64,000 bases of DNA from NCBI RefSeq assembly GCF_002933855.1, contig NZ_BFAQ01000050.1:1-64000 (forward strand), given 5' to 3'. The stretch's first letter is position 1; each line of letters starts with the position of its first letter. The position numbers and the translations under genes were made by a program. Shown piece after piece: positions 24,805 through 33,572 of the stretch. The notes beneath the pieces were generated by a model, which was given only the letters and a program-made list of their open reading frames with translations, had not been told where the DNA came from and did no database searches. The stretch is from Vibrio penaeicida (GTDB lineage Bacteria; Pseudomonadota; Gammaproteobacteria; Enterobacterales; Vibrionaceae).

Positions 24805-25770
24805 ATGGCTAATGACGCACTACTCTCTGCCCTTGCACACCTTGTGTCGGAAGGACGAAACCCCGACACCATGGATATCGATCTTTTATCTTCACTTGAG
24901 ATCGTTGAAAAACTCAATCAGCAAGATCAGCAAGTCCCGACAGCCATAGCAAAAGAACTCCCCAATATCGCCTCTGCGGTAGACAAGATTTCCAACGCTT
25001 TCTTACAGGGTGGCAGACTTATCTATTTAGGCGCAGGGACTAGCGGTCGTTTAGGTGTTTTGGATGCTTCTGAATGCCCTCCCACGTTCGGTGTGTCAGA
25101 TCAAATGGTCATCGGGCTTATTGCGGGTGGGAAAGAAGCTATGTTTAAAGCTCAAGAAGGCGCAGAAGACAATAAACTCTTAGGCAAAGAGGATTTATCG
25201 GGCATTACCTTGACCGAAAAAGACGTTGTGGTTGGCATTGCTGCCAGTGGCAGAACCCCATATGTGATAGGTGGATTGGAATACGCCAATGAGGTTAGAG
25301 CCTATTCTGTCGCATTGTCTTGCAACCCTAGCTCTCCCATTGCGCAATGTGCTCAACTCGCCATTAGCCCAGTCGTGGGGCCTGAAGCGTTAACAGGATC
25401 GACGCGATTGAAATCAGGTACGGCTCAAAAACTCGTACTGAACATGCTTTCAACTGCCAGCATGATCCGAATAGGGAAAAGCTATCAAAACCTCATGGTG
25501 GATGTAAAAGCCAGTAACGAAAAGCTCATTGCACGCGCCGTTAGAATTGTTGTTCAAGCAACGGATTGTGAAAAAGAGGAAGCCAGAGAGAAACTAAAAC
25601 AAACTCACTATGATGTGAAGCTGGCGATATTGATGTTACTGACTGGCGCAGATCTCAACACAGCCCAAAACCAGTTATCAAACCAACAAGGTTTTTTACG
25701 CCGTGCAGTCGAAAAATCCCAAGTAGAAGAATCAGAGAGTGAAAAGCAGAACAAAACAACCTCTCAATAA
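24805..25770 (+). CDS. murQ: N-acetylmuramic acid 6-phosphate etherase MurQ
   Basis: Cleaves the lactyl ether of MurNAc-6-phosphate to give GlcNAc-6-phosphate and lactate. The 321-residue product has one SIS domain with the family signatures LIYLGAGTSGRLGVLDASEC, GIAASGRTPYV and TRLKSGTAQKLVLN, and catalytic acids in the usual places (ASEC, PEALTGSTR). It follows anmK after 62 bases. The C-terminal tail (KQNKTTSQ) is hydrophilic and unremarkable. Confidence 0.95.
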   Translation: MANDALLSALAHLVSEGRNPDTMDIDLLSSLEIVEKLNQQDQQVPTAIAKELPNIASAVDKISNAFLQGGRLIYLGAGTSGRLGVLDASECPPTFGVSDQMVIGLIAGGKEAMFKAQEGAEDNKLLGKEDLSGITLTEKDVVVGIAASGRTPYVIGGLEYANEVRAYSVALSCNPSSPIAQCAQLAISPVVGPEALTGSTRLKSGTAQKLVLNMLSTASMIRIGKSYQNLMVDVKASNEKLIARAVRIVVQATDCEKEEAREKLKQTHYDVKLAILMLLTGADLNTAQNQLSNQQGFLRRAVEKSQVEESESEKQNKTTSQ

Positions 25771-25813
25771 ATTCCTTTCAGGAGCTCTCTTTTCAAAAGG
25801 CTCTATAGTCAAG

Positions 25814-25836
25814 CAGTCTCAAGATGCTTGGGTATA
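25814..25836. repeat. End fragment of the dispersed repeat (copy E)
   Basis: CTCAAGATGCTTGGGTATA matches the right end of the element at 23286-23551. Only this end is recognisable, in the convergent gap after murQ. Confidence 0.5.
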
Positions 25837-25858
25837 TATCCCCATGAATCTGGCGAAG

Positions 25859-26209
25859 TTACTCGCTTCGCCCTGAACCTTGATTCCAACCTCGTTGCCA
25901 TTCCATGCGGAATTTCTGTGCTTCTGGCATGCCTTCGCAAACACCTTCATAAAAACTGCCGGACAGTCCTATCTGATATGCAAAGGCGGGGTTACAGTAC
26001 TCTTTGACACCAGCGAGGTAGCCTTGGTCGTAATCTGCATGATTCACTTGACCATACTCCGCCAAATCTTGAAAAGAACGCTGGGTCTGACCTTTCACGC
26101 CATCTCGGTAGCCAACTGAATACCAGTCACTGTCATCGGTCAAAAACTCGCTGGATGAACACCCAACAAGCAATGTTCCCATTACTAAAGCCACTAAACG
26201 TTGTTTCAT
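25859..26209 (-). CDS. Small DUF2799-type outer-membrane or periplasmic lipoprotein
   Basis: A 116-residue predicted lipoprotein: signal peptide MKQRLVALVMGTLLVGC with the lipobox LLVGC (cysteine about 17), then a Cys-containing domain. That domain has repeated Gly-Asp/Gly-Tyr motifs (WYSVGYRDGVKG, YDQGYLAGVKEYC, GVCEG), the pattern of DUF2799 proteins. The function of this family is unknown. It is a single gene converging on murQ and downstream of the AmiC-like gene on the same strand. Confidence 0.8.
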   Translation of the reverse strand: MKQRLVALVMGTLLVGCSSSEFLTDDSDWYSVGYRDGVKGQTQRSFQDLAEYGQVNHADYDQGYLAGVKEYCNPAFAYQIGLSGSFYEGVCEGMPEAQKFRMEWQRGWNQGSGRSE

Positions 26210-26272
26210 TGTTATACCTGATATTTACCTAGAACTATCAGTTTACGATGAAAGCACAGGCTCTGCCTGATT

Positions 26273-27352
26273 TTATTCTAAGGCAGCCATTTGCGAAGTG
26301 TTGATTGTCCTCCTTTCTGAACTCACGTTTCCCGTTTCCAATAAGGTGACGTTTTCCTCATTGAGCTGAGCAATGAAACTGGGCTGCTTTAAATATTGAT
26401 TGGTAAAAAGTGCTTTTCCGCCAAATGGGGCTGGTAAGGCAATCGAGGTGAGTGCTTGTTTAACGTCTTTCGGATCTGAACTTTCAGCTCGTTTGATTGA
26501 GTACGCCAATGCCAGCACAGATAAATAAGCTGAAACAAAGCCACCAGAGACGTACACTTTCGCAAAATCTCGGTATACACGCTGAGAAAACATTGGGTTA
26601 ACTAGCTCAAAGAAATTACTTCCACACAATAAGACTAAATTAGGCAATGCCCCTAAAGCGACTGACTCGCTGCGGCTTAGATGTGTACAAATAACCGGGA
26701 TGGGTTTCCCTTTCCAATGTTGGTTAAGCTCTTTTAGAAAAGCGTAGCTCGTACTCCCCATTAAATGGTTTACGACAAATTTGGGTTGTTCAGTCAGTAG
26801 AGATTTCAATGTGTAGTCAAAAGTTTGGCAACCTTCTCGATAAAAGTTGTTAAAACTCAAGACACCGCCTCCAGTTTCGAAGAACGAAGATGTCAGTGTA
26901 CTTAAATCCCAGCCAAGCTGATCGTTAGGGCTAACAACCGCAGCATGAACACCATATTTCGCAAAGGAATATTCAAGTAATGGAAAGAGGTGTTGATCCG
27001 GAGAGGATCCGAATTCCAACAAATTTGAATGTTTGGGCTGAGCCCCAGACAGAGACGAGGTCCAAAGCAGCCCTGAGTGACGCTGAACAACATCCAAGGC
27101 TAACATTCTAGAATCCAAAGTCGTTGTACCAAAAACATGCTCAACCCCCTGCTTAAATAGACGCTCAGCCTGTTCTGCATAACGAGGTAGTTCACCAAAT
27201 GGGTCTTTATGGATAGCGCCTAGCTTGAAATTAAATTGAGGATTGGCATTCACCTGTGAAATACCAAACTGTGTACCTATCAAAGTTTGATAGCTCACTT
27301 TTCGGTACTGGCTTTGACTTGAATAAAGTACACCAATGGGAATGGTCTTCAT
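26273..27352 (-). CDS. AmiC/UrtA-like ligand-binding protein without signal peptide
   Basis: A 359-residue type I periplasmic-binding-protein fold of the amide/urea-binding (Peripla_BP_5) kind: IPIGVLYSSQSQY at the N-terminus, then LWTSSLSG, PNDQLGW and VNHLMGSTSYAF. There is no signal peptide; the domain begins at residue 4, as in AmiC, the cytoplasmic amide sensor that restrains the antiterminator AmiR. A strong ribosome-binding site (AGAGGAGC) supports the start. No AmiR-like ANTAR gene, permease or ATPase lies next to it. It is divergent from cstA. A cytoplasmic sensing role is inference only. Confidence 0.7.
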   Translation of the reverse strand: MKTIPIGVLYSSQSQYRKVSYQTLIGTQFGISQVNANPQFNFKLGAIHKDPFGELPRYAEQAERLFKQGVEHVFGTTTLDSRMLALDVVQRHSGLLWTSSLSGAQPKHSNLLEFGSSPDQHLFPLLEYSFAKYGVHAAVVSPNDQLGWDLSTLTSSFFETGGGVLSFNNFYREGCQTFDYTLKSLLTEQPKFVVNHLMGSTSYAFLKELNQHWKGKPIPVICTHLSRSESVALGALPNLVLLCGSNFFELVNPMFSQRVYRDFAKVYVSGGFVSAYLSVLALAYSIKRAESSDPKDVKQALTSIALPAPFGGKALFTNQYLKQPSFIAQLNEENVTLLETGNVSSERRTINTSQMAALE

Positions 27353-27585
27353 CGAAGCTCCTCTTGAGCGTCCTGTCTAAAAGTAGAGTGACGTATTCGA
27401 ATGAACTGAATTCACTATGGCTATGAGCCTGTCTAGAGGGTTTCAACTTTTGTATTCAGCTCAATTCATTCTTGTTATTGCTCATAAATAATGGAGCCAG
27501 AGAGAAAATACAAGAAGCTCGATATCATCAACAGCTTTAATATTCTCATAAGTAAGACGGGCGAGAATGTGAATTATCTATTCGA

Positions 27586-27613
27586 TCAAACAGTTAATAA
27601 CCACACTGTTTGA
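27586..27613. promoter_or_regulatory. Perfect 9-bp inverted repeat, candidate operator
   Basis: TCAAACAGT (27586-27594), 10-base spacer, ACTGTTTGA (27605-27613). It lies in the 500-base divergent gap between the AmiC-like gene and cstA. No T run follows, so an operator is more likely than a terminator. The regulator is unknown. Confidence 0.4.
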
Positions 27614-27724
27614 AATGGCATTAATGTTCCTCTTCAATTCTCAACTTTGCGAAGCGTATTGATTAGTATCAAAATGCTAAAGTGCCCACGCTCTAGCCCA
27701 AGCTCACATCTTCTATTGAGTAAA

Positions 27725-27772
27725 ACCACTTATTCCTGATAACAACCACTTAACCTGCTATATCACCACTCA
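27725..27772. promoter_or_regulatory. Three phased LytTR-type direct repeats upstream of cstA
   Basis: ACCACTTA at 27725-27732, ACCACTTA at 27745-27752 and ACCACTCA at 27765-27772, exactly 20 bases apart. E. coli BtsR recognises paired ACC(G/A)CT(C/T)A motifs, so these are strong candidates for the LytTR regulator at 21508-22230. They end 80 bases before the cstA start, a normal activation distance. The rest of the 27353-27852 gap shows the inverted repeat at 27586 and no gene. Confidence 0.7.
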
Positions 27773-27852
27773 ACTCTGTAGCCAATGAAGTCGATATTTC
27801 CCTGTTTTATTCTCCAAGATGAAGAATTTAAATAATTACACGGGATGTGAAT

Positions 27853-29337
27853 ATGTTGTGGTTTCTCATGTGTGTCGCTGCACTAATCGGCGGATATTTT
27901 ATTTATGGTACGTTCGTCGAACGTATATTTGGCATTAAAGAGCATCGTCAAACCCCCGCTTACACCAAGCAAGATGGTGTCGATTTTGTGCCAATGTCGA
28001 ACAAGAAAGTGTATTTGGTACAATTACTGAATATTGCTGGTGTCGGCCCTATTTTCGGTCCGATTATGGGTGCTTTGTATGGTCCTGCAGCAATGCTTTG
28101 GATTGTACTTGGCTGCATTTTCGCAGGCGCAGTGCATGATTATTTCTCCGGTATGCTTTCGGTTAGAAATGGTGGTGCATCCGTACCAACCATTACTGGT
28201 CGCTACTTAGGCAATGGCGCAAAACACTTTATGAACATTTTTGCCATTGTCCTATTGTTGTTGGTCGGGGTGGTATTTGTTTCAGCACCTGCTGGCATGA
28301 TAACCAACCTCGTCAACGACCAAACAGATTTCACCGTCACCATGACATCCATGGTGGTGTTTATCTTTGCTTATTACATCATTGCTACCGTTGTTCCCGT
28401 AGACAAAATCATTGGTCGTTTCTACCCGTTGTTTGGCGCGCTGCTCATCTTTATGTCTGTTGGTCTAATTACCGCGATTGGCGTATCCGATGAACATACC
28501 ATTCTAGGGGGATACGAAGTCAGCGACATGTTCACCAACATGAACCCTAATGACTTACCGTTGTGGCCTGCGTTATTTATTACCATTGCATGCGGTGCTA
28601 TTTCTGGTTTCCATGCCACTCAGTCGCCTCTTATGGCTCGCTGTATGGAAAATGAAAAGAATGGTCGCTTCATCTTTTATGGAGCGATGATTGGTGAAGG
28701 TGTCATCGCCCTTATTTGGTGTGTATTAGCACTGTCATTCTTCGGCTCTGTTGAATCTCTATCGGACGCCGTGGCTAATGGTGGACCCGGAAATGTCGTG
28801 TACAGCGCTTCATTTGGGCTACTGGGCGTCTTCGGCGGTGTTCTTGCGTTCTTGGGAGTTGTTATTCTTCCAATCACTTCAGGTGACACGGCGTTTCGCT
28901 CTAGCCGCTTGATTCTGGCTGAATACTTCAACATGGAGCAAAAAACACTGCGTAACCGTCTAATGATGGCGATACCTTTGTTTGTGTTGGGGGGTATCCT
29001 GACTCAAGTTGATTTTGGGATCATTTGGCGTTACTTCGGATTCGCAAACCAATCCACTGCAGTTATGATGCTTTGGACGGCATCTGCTTATCTGCTTCGC
29101 CACAACAAACTCCACTGGATCACTACCGTACCCGCTATTTTCATGACAACGGTGTGTGTGAGCTTCATCTTAAGCAATAATCAACTCGGCTTTGGTCTTC
29201 CAATCAATATTTCGACGGTGGCGGGTATTATCGTTGCACTACTTATTACGACTTACGTGATTAAAACTTCAAAAGGCAAAGGTGAATCTGAACTCGCTGA
29301 CGAAGAAACACCATCGTCGCCTCCGAAAACGGTATAA
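27853..29337 (+). CDS. cstA: CstA-family transporter (carbon-starvation / pyruvate-type)
   Basis: Polytopic inner-membrane protein of 494 residues with about 13-15 hydrophobic segments. Family motifs are visible: GPIFGPIMGALYGPAAMLWIV, AVHDYFSGMLSVRNGGASVP, CGAISGFHATQSPLMAR and ITSGDTAFRSSRLI. CstA proteins import peptides or pyruvate. This is the short Vibrio form, lacking the C-terminal extension of E. coli CstA/BtsT (about 700). ATG 27853 has GGGA seven bases upstream and is preferred to GTG 27847. Upstream LytTR-type repeats suggest induction by the neighbouring two-component system. The actual substrate cannot be read from sequence. Confidence 0.88.
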   Translation: MLWFLMCVAALIGGYFIYGTFVERIFGIKEHRQTPAYTKQDGVDFVPMSNKKVYLVQLLNIAGVGPIFGPIMGALYGPAAMLWIVLGCIFAGAVHDYFSGMLSVRNGGASVPTITGRYLGNGAKHFMNIFAIVLLLLVGVVFVSAPAGMITNLVNDQTDFTVTMTSMVVFIFAYYIIATVVPVDKIIGRFYPLFGALLIFMSVGLITAIGVSDEHTILGGYEVSDMFTNMNPNDLPLWPALFITIACGAISGFHATQSPLMARCMENEKNGRFIFYGAMIGEGVIALIWCVLALSFFGSVESLSDAVANGGPGNVVYSASFGLLGVFGGVLAFLGVVILPITSGDTAFRSSRLILAEYFNMEQKTLRNRLMMAIPLFVLGGILTQVDFGIIWRYFGFANQSTAVMMLWTASAYLLRHNKLHWITTVPAIFMTTVCVSFILSNNQLGFGLPINISTVAGIIVALLITTYVIKTSKGKGESELADEETPSSPPKTV

Positions 29338-29371
29338 CCGCTAAAAGTAGAATATGTCTGCGTAGAATATG

Positions 29372-29395
29372 AAAAAGGCTCATTTGAGCCTTTTT
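29372..29395. terminator. Bidirectional terminator between cstA and the hybrid kinase
   Basis: Perfect 10-bp inverted repeat AAAAAGGCTC (29372-29381), loop ATTT, GAGCCTTTTT (29386-29395), between convergent genes. Confidence 0.9.
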
Positions 29396-29408
29396 GTTTT
29401 CTGCATGC

Positions 29409-31721
29409 TTATCCACATTCCTCGGCAATCAAACAGAGTTCATCCAACCATTGATGAGTGAGCTCAAACAACTGATGGATCTGCTGATCGTCAATGTGCG
29501 ATTGTTTCGCGACTAAATCCGCTAATACAACCATTCCGGGCAACGCCACCTTTTCAAACAGCGCACTTAATAGGTTGGCGGAATGAACAATTGCATCGAG
29601 TTCTTGGTTCTGCTGGGCGATGTTTAATTCCGTGACAGCAGACAATGCTTCTTCAATAACACTGTTAATGAATACGGGCATGACATCAAAAGCCACAGCG
29701 TTTTTGCGCATGATAAGATTGACATCTACTGAATCGGTATCGATGTGCTTTTCCGCGTCTAAGCTGGGTTTATACAAAATCCCATTGGGAAATAGCTTAG
29801 TCGCATAATGACTCAGCGTTTCATGCAGTTCCCTCTCAACAACAGGCTTTGCGATAAGGTCATCGACACCCGCTTGCTTCATTTTATCGCGAGTCTCTTT
29901 AAATAAATCCGCAGTACACCCTAATATCAATGCATTTTTATTTAGGGAATCTTGGCGAATCATATAGGTGGCTTCGACACCATCCATCACCGGCATGTGA
30001 TTATCCATTAGAATAAGATTAAAGATTTTTTCCTGAGCTAACTTATGCGCTAATGCGCCATTTTCAATGCATTCGGTGATAAAGCCGCATTGCTTAAGCA
30101 TGGATTGAAGCACCATACCATTCAAGCGATTATCCTCAACGATAAGTGCTTTAAGCCCATTGTAATTAAGCGGTCTGCAATCTTTCACCACGGTTAGCTG
30201 AGGCTTGGCGAGAGTCAAAGGTAGCATCACGGTAAAACAGCTGCCCATATCTAATTCACTTGCAACTTTAATTTCACCTCCCATTTGATTGGTCAGCCTA
30301 GACACAATAGAGAGCCCCAGCCCAGTACCACCAAACTTCCGAGTCGTAGAACTGTCGGCTTGTTCAAATGGATTAAAGAGCTTAGTCAACGTATCGGGGC
30401 TCATCCCAATCCCGGTATCTTTGAGTTGAATAGTCAAGCTAATACGATCACCTTCAACCTGCTCGGAAGCCAGAAGCTCTATGAACCCTTTCTCTGTAAA
30501 TTTGATCGCATTATTGAGTAAGTTAAACATGATTTGCCTAACACGAGCCTTGTCGCCAAACACCCACCTCTCGTGATCGACTTTATTATCGATGTATAAA
30601 TCGATACCTTTCTCTTCAGCTAGAGATTGATAAATACTACTCACCGACCCCATCAAGTGAGTAAAGGCAAATGGCTGACAGTCTAAATCAAACTTACCTT
30701 GCTCAATTTTGGAATAATCAAGAATCTCATTAAGCAAAGTCATCATATGCTCACCAGATTCATGCAAATTAACCAAGTGATTTCTTTGGCTGTCACTCAA
30801 GTCTGTTTTTTGCAATAGCTGAGCAATACCAAGCACACCATTCATTGGTGTTCTAATTTCATGGGAAACGACCGCTAAAAATTCAGTTTTAGCTTTACTT
30901 GAATCCTCCGCCCGCTCCTTTTCACATTTCAACAGCTCGATGATACTTTCAAGGTTAGTGGCAATCTCATTCAGTTCGTCCCCTTCCCACGAGAGCGTTT
31001 CGTTCAGCTCTTCATCATGGTTATATACGCCATCACGTAACTTTTCACTATACCGAGCAAACTGCTTAAGCCGGCGCGTTAGAGTGAAATAGAGCCAAGT
31101 TAGGCACACGATAGACGCTAAAAAAATGGTAATGGTCGCGGTGAGCACTTTCCAGCGCATTTCAGAAAAAAGCGCATTCACTCGACGGAGTTGATCGGAC
31201 TCTCGCTCTTTCGCGGTATGTTCAAGATTGTTCAAAGCATGTATTGCTGGCTCATCATTGACTTTGAGCTGGGCGTCAATCTGAGTAATATCCAAGCCCC
31301 TGTGGTACTCAACCGGCATTTGAAACAGTTTGCTTTGGTATTCAGTAATCACTCGATCTACCGCATTTAGAGCGTGTTTTTCTGCGATAGTTAGATTTAA
31401 AGATTTGTACTTTGCGATAACAATTTTGGCTTCTTTAAAGTGCTCACTAGCGGCATCTTTATCTTTGAGCTTGCCCCTGAGGACATAGTTTTTGAACTGG
31501 TGGATCGCACCGTTGTACCCTAATTGGTAACGAAGATTGTTTAATAACCCAATACGAGCAGAAACTTCGGACCGATAATCAGAGTTGGCTTGCTTGTAAG
31601 CAGAAAGCGAAGATATTGATATCCAAGTAAAGACGGAGACAACCACTAAAATAAAAACAGTGATTAGCAAAAGTTTTCTCTTGATTGAAACATTGCTTGA
31701 AAACCACGAATTGAAATTCAT
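29409..31721 (-). CDS. Orphan hybrid sensor histidine kinase (HAMP-HK-REC, degenerate Hpt)
   Basis: A 770-residue inner-membrane hybrid kinase: TM1 (about 14-36), a helical periplasmic sensor region (about 40-190), TM2 (about 193-213), HAMP (about 215-265) and HisKA with FLAVVSHEIRTPMNG (His287). The HATPase has NLLNNAIKF, DTGIGM and GGTGLGLSI, and the receiver carries its phospho-Asp573 in LILMDNHMPVMDG. The last 100 residues look like an Hpt domain, but the His motif (IVHSANLLSA, His713) lacks the usual HxLKGSS. No response regulator gene is adjacent. The signal and target are unknown. Confidence 0.87.
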   Translation of the reverse strand: MNFNSWFSSNVSIKRKLLLITVFILVVVSVFTWISISSLSAYKQANSDYRSEVSARIGLLNNLRYQLGYNGAIHQFKNYVLRGKLKDKDAASEHFKEAKIVIAKYKSLNLTIAEKHALNAVDRVITEYQSKLFQMPVEYHRGLDITQIDAQLKVNDEPAIHALNNLEHTAKERESDQLRRVNALFSEMRWKVLTATITIFLASIVCLTWLYFTLTRRLKQFARYSEKLRDGVYNHDEELNETLSWEGDELNEIATNLESIIELLKCEKERAEDSSKAKTEFLAVVSHEIRTPMNGVLGIAQLLQKTDLSDSQRNHLVNLHESGEHMMTLLNEILDYSKIEQGKFDLDCQPFAFTHLMGSVSSIYQSLAEEKGIDLYIDNKVDHERWVFGDKARVRQIMFNLLNNAIKFTEKGFIELLASEQVEGDRISLTIQLKDTGIGMSPDTLTKLFNPFEQADSSTTRKFGGTGLGLSIVSRLTNQMGGEIKVASELDMGSCFTVMLPLTLAKPQLTVVKDCRPLNYNGLKALIVEDNRLNGMVLQSMLKQCGFITECIENGALAHKLAQEKIFNLILMDNHMPVMDGVEATYMIRQDSLNKNALILGCTADLFKETRDKMKQAGVDDLIAKPVVERELHETLSHYATKLFPNGILYKPSLDAEKHIDTDSVDVNLIMRKNAVAFDVMPVFINSVIEEALSAVTELNIAQQNQELDAIVHSANLLSALFEKVALPGMVVLADLVAKQSHIDDQQIHQLFELTHQWLDELCLIAEECG

Positions 31722-31802
31722 TCGCTGCTCAACCTCTCTATTTGAACACTAGGAAAAAATGAAATGGATAAAGTACTTCTTTCACCCTAACTTAAAAATA
31801 GT

Positions 31803-31827
31803 AAAGCCCCGAGCAATTCGAGGCTTT
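31803..31827 (-). terminator. Terminator of ispH
   Basis: Imperfect stem AAAGCC-C-CGA with TCG-A-GGCTTT around a loop (31803-31827), about 25 bases beyond the ispH stop. The minus-strand U tract is interrupted (ACTATTTTT), so strength is moderate. Confidence 0.55.
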
Positions 31828-31852
31828 ATTTTATTGATATGTTCGAGGTTTT

Positions 31853-32806
31853 CTATATTTCTCTTACTTGTAGCTCTCGCGGAACTTCGAAGAACATGTT
31901 TTCTTCGCGACCAAGAACTTCTTCTACCTCGTCTGCTCCAAGCTCTTTAATTCGGTCTAGAATCTGATTAACCAATTCCTCGGGAGCAGATGCACCGGCG
32001 GTAACACCAACCTTGCTTGCCCCATCAAACCATTTGGCTTCAATCGCTTCTGGGCAATCGATCAGATAACCGGGTGTACCTAGCTTTTCAGCCAGCTCTT
32101 TTAAACGCGTAGAGTTAGATGAATTCGTTGAACCCACGACAACAACGGCATCGACTTGCGTGGCTAAAATGCGCACTGCATCTTGGCGGTTCTGAGTGGC
32201 GTAGCAAATGTCATCTTTGCGTGGTCCCTGGATTTCAGGAAACACACGTCGAAGCTCTTCAATTACGTCGGCTGTTTCGTCCACAGACAGTGTGGTTTGA
32301 CTAACGTAGTGAAAGTTAGATGGGTCGTTTACCACCAAAGAAGCAACGTCTTCAGGTCTTTCAACAAGATACATTCCACCTGTATCGCTGTCGTACTGCC
32401 CCATAGTGCCTTCGACCTCAGGGTGACCCGCATGACCAATCAGTACGACCTCCATGTTTCTTCGGCTTGCGCGAGCGACTTCCATATGCACTTTTGTTAC
32501 AAGCGGGCAGGTAGCATCGAACACTGTTAACTTACGTCGCTTGGCTTCTTGCCTAACAGCTTGAGAAACACCATGAGCAGAAAAAATAACAATATTGTCG
32601 TCTGGTACTTCATGCAGTTCTTCAACAAAGATGGCACCGCGCTGCTTCAAACCTTCAACCACAAAGCGATTGTGAACCACCTCGTGACGGACATAGATAG
32701 GAGGTTGGTACATCTCCAATGCCCTTTCTACAATGCTGATGGCGCGATCGACCCCAGCACAAAAACCGCGTGGGTTCGCTAACAGTATTTTCATTTCATT
32801 GCTCAT
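31853..32806 (-). CDS. ispH: 4-hydroxy-3-methylbut-2-enyl diphosphate reductase IspH
   Basis: Last enzyme of the MEP isoprenoid route; an iron-sulfur protein giving IPP and DMAPP. The 317-residue product shows the three cluster cysteines in RGFCAGVDRAI, FDATCPLVTKVH and DDICYATQNRQ, plus EVVHNRFVV, FSAHGVSQAV and IGHAGHPEVEGTMGQ. It is the last gene of the ribF-ileS-lspA-fkpB-ispH string, 240 bases after fkpB. An internal ATG four codons in (MKILLANPRG) is an alternative start. Confidence 0.96.
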   Translation of the reverse strand: MSNEMKILLANPRGFCAGVDRAISIVERALEMYQPPIYVRHEVVHNRFVVEGLKQRGAIFVEELHEVPDDNIVIFSAHGVSQAVRQEAKRRKLTVFDATCPLVTKVHMEVARASRRNMEVVLIGHAGHPEVEGTMGQYDSDTGGMYLVERPEDVASLVVNDPSNFHYVSQTTLSVDETADVIEELRRVFPEIQGPRKDDICYATQNRQDAVRILATQVDAVVVVGSTNSSNSTRLKELAEKLGTPGYLIDCPEAIEAKWFDGASKVGVTAGASAPEELVNQILDRIKELGADEVEEVLGREENMFFEVPRELQVREI

Positions 32807-32887
32807 AGTACTTTCGTTATTTAGTGGCGCGCAATTTATTGGCTCTCAGATATTTGGGTATCGCTTTTATGGCGCACAGTTATCTTA

Positions 32888-32938
32888 CTTTTGGCTATCT
32901 TGCTTTTGGTAATCTAGCTCTTGGTAATCTAGCTTTTG
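32888..32938. repeat. 15-base tandem repeat between fkpB and ispH
   Basis: Three adjacent 15-base units, CTTTTGGCTATCTTG (32888-32902), CTTTTGGTAATCTAG (32903-32917) and CTCTTGGTAATCTAG (32918-32932), then a partial CTTTTG. The copies differ by one to three bases. The array lies in the intergenic leader of ispH, about 85 bases before the start codon. Confidence 0.8.
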
Positions 32939-33044
32939 AGTGTATTACTTATCGACATATTGCTTTATAGGGAGCAGTTTACCGTCATCCCTATTGCGCC
33001 TCAAGCCAACACCAAAGAAGAGATACCACCAATATCTTTAGCCA

Positions 33045-33476
33045 TTATTCCACTTCTAGGATTTCGACTTCAAAAATCACATCTTGCCCAGCAAGCGGGT
33101 GATTGAAGTCCACCGTGACAGATTCGCCAGAAATTTCTGTAATGATGCCAGGTATCTCCATGCCATCTTTACCCGAAAAGGCCATAATGGTTCCTACTTC
33201 TACCTTTTCTTCACCAATAAAGCGTGCTCTGTCCATATGGTGAATATTATCTGGGTTAGGCTGACCAAATGCATCTTCGGCGCTGAGTTCAATGTTTCTT
33301 TGCTCACCTTGAACCAAACCTAATAGAGATTTTTCAAAGTTCTCACTCAAACTCCCATCACCCATTGCGAATTTTGCAGGCTTACCCATGCTGTGCGTAC
33401 TATCCGCTACAGAACCATCCTTGAGTTTTATCGTAAAGTGTAAGGTCACAGCAGAATTTGCAGTAATAGTGGTCAC
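33045..33476 (-). CDS. fkpB: FKBP-type peptidyl-prolyl isomerase FkpB (SlpA)
   Basis: Small cytoplasmic proline isomerase and chaperone of the SlyD/SlpA class. The 143-residue product has an FKBP fold interrupted by an insert-in-flap domain: VTLHFTIKLKDGSVADST, LLGLVQGEQRNIELSAEDAFG, then FSGKDGMEIPGIITEI and VDFNHPLAGQDVIFEVEIL. It lacks the metal-binding tail of SlyD. It starts with GTG behind AAGGA. Position between lspA and ispH matches E. coli. Confidence 0.94.
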   Translation of the reverse strand: MTTITANSAVTLHFTIKLKDGSVADSTHSMGKPAKFAMGDGSLSENFEKSLLGLVQGEQRNIELSAEDAFGQPNPDNIHHMDRARFIGEEKVEVGTIMAFSGKDGMEIPGIITEISGESVTVDFNHPLAGQDVIFEVEILEVE

Positions 33477-33572
33477 AGAGTTATGTCCTTATTTTCGTTA
33501 TTGGGCTTTGGCTTTTATACGGGAACACAACTCAGCTTATGCCAATGTCTTCCAATTTTTAGCCTTTATATT

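Noticed and set aside
27399..27475. Imperfect inverted repeat GAATGAACTGAAT with ATTCAGCTCAATTCATTC
   Set aside because: Needs a five-base insertion to pair; no function suggested.
32853..32870. Another copy of the dispersed repeat (AGATATTTGGGTATC)
   Set aside because: Only about ten bases match; too short to separate from chance.
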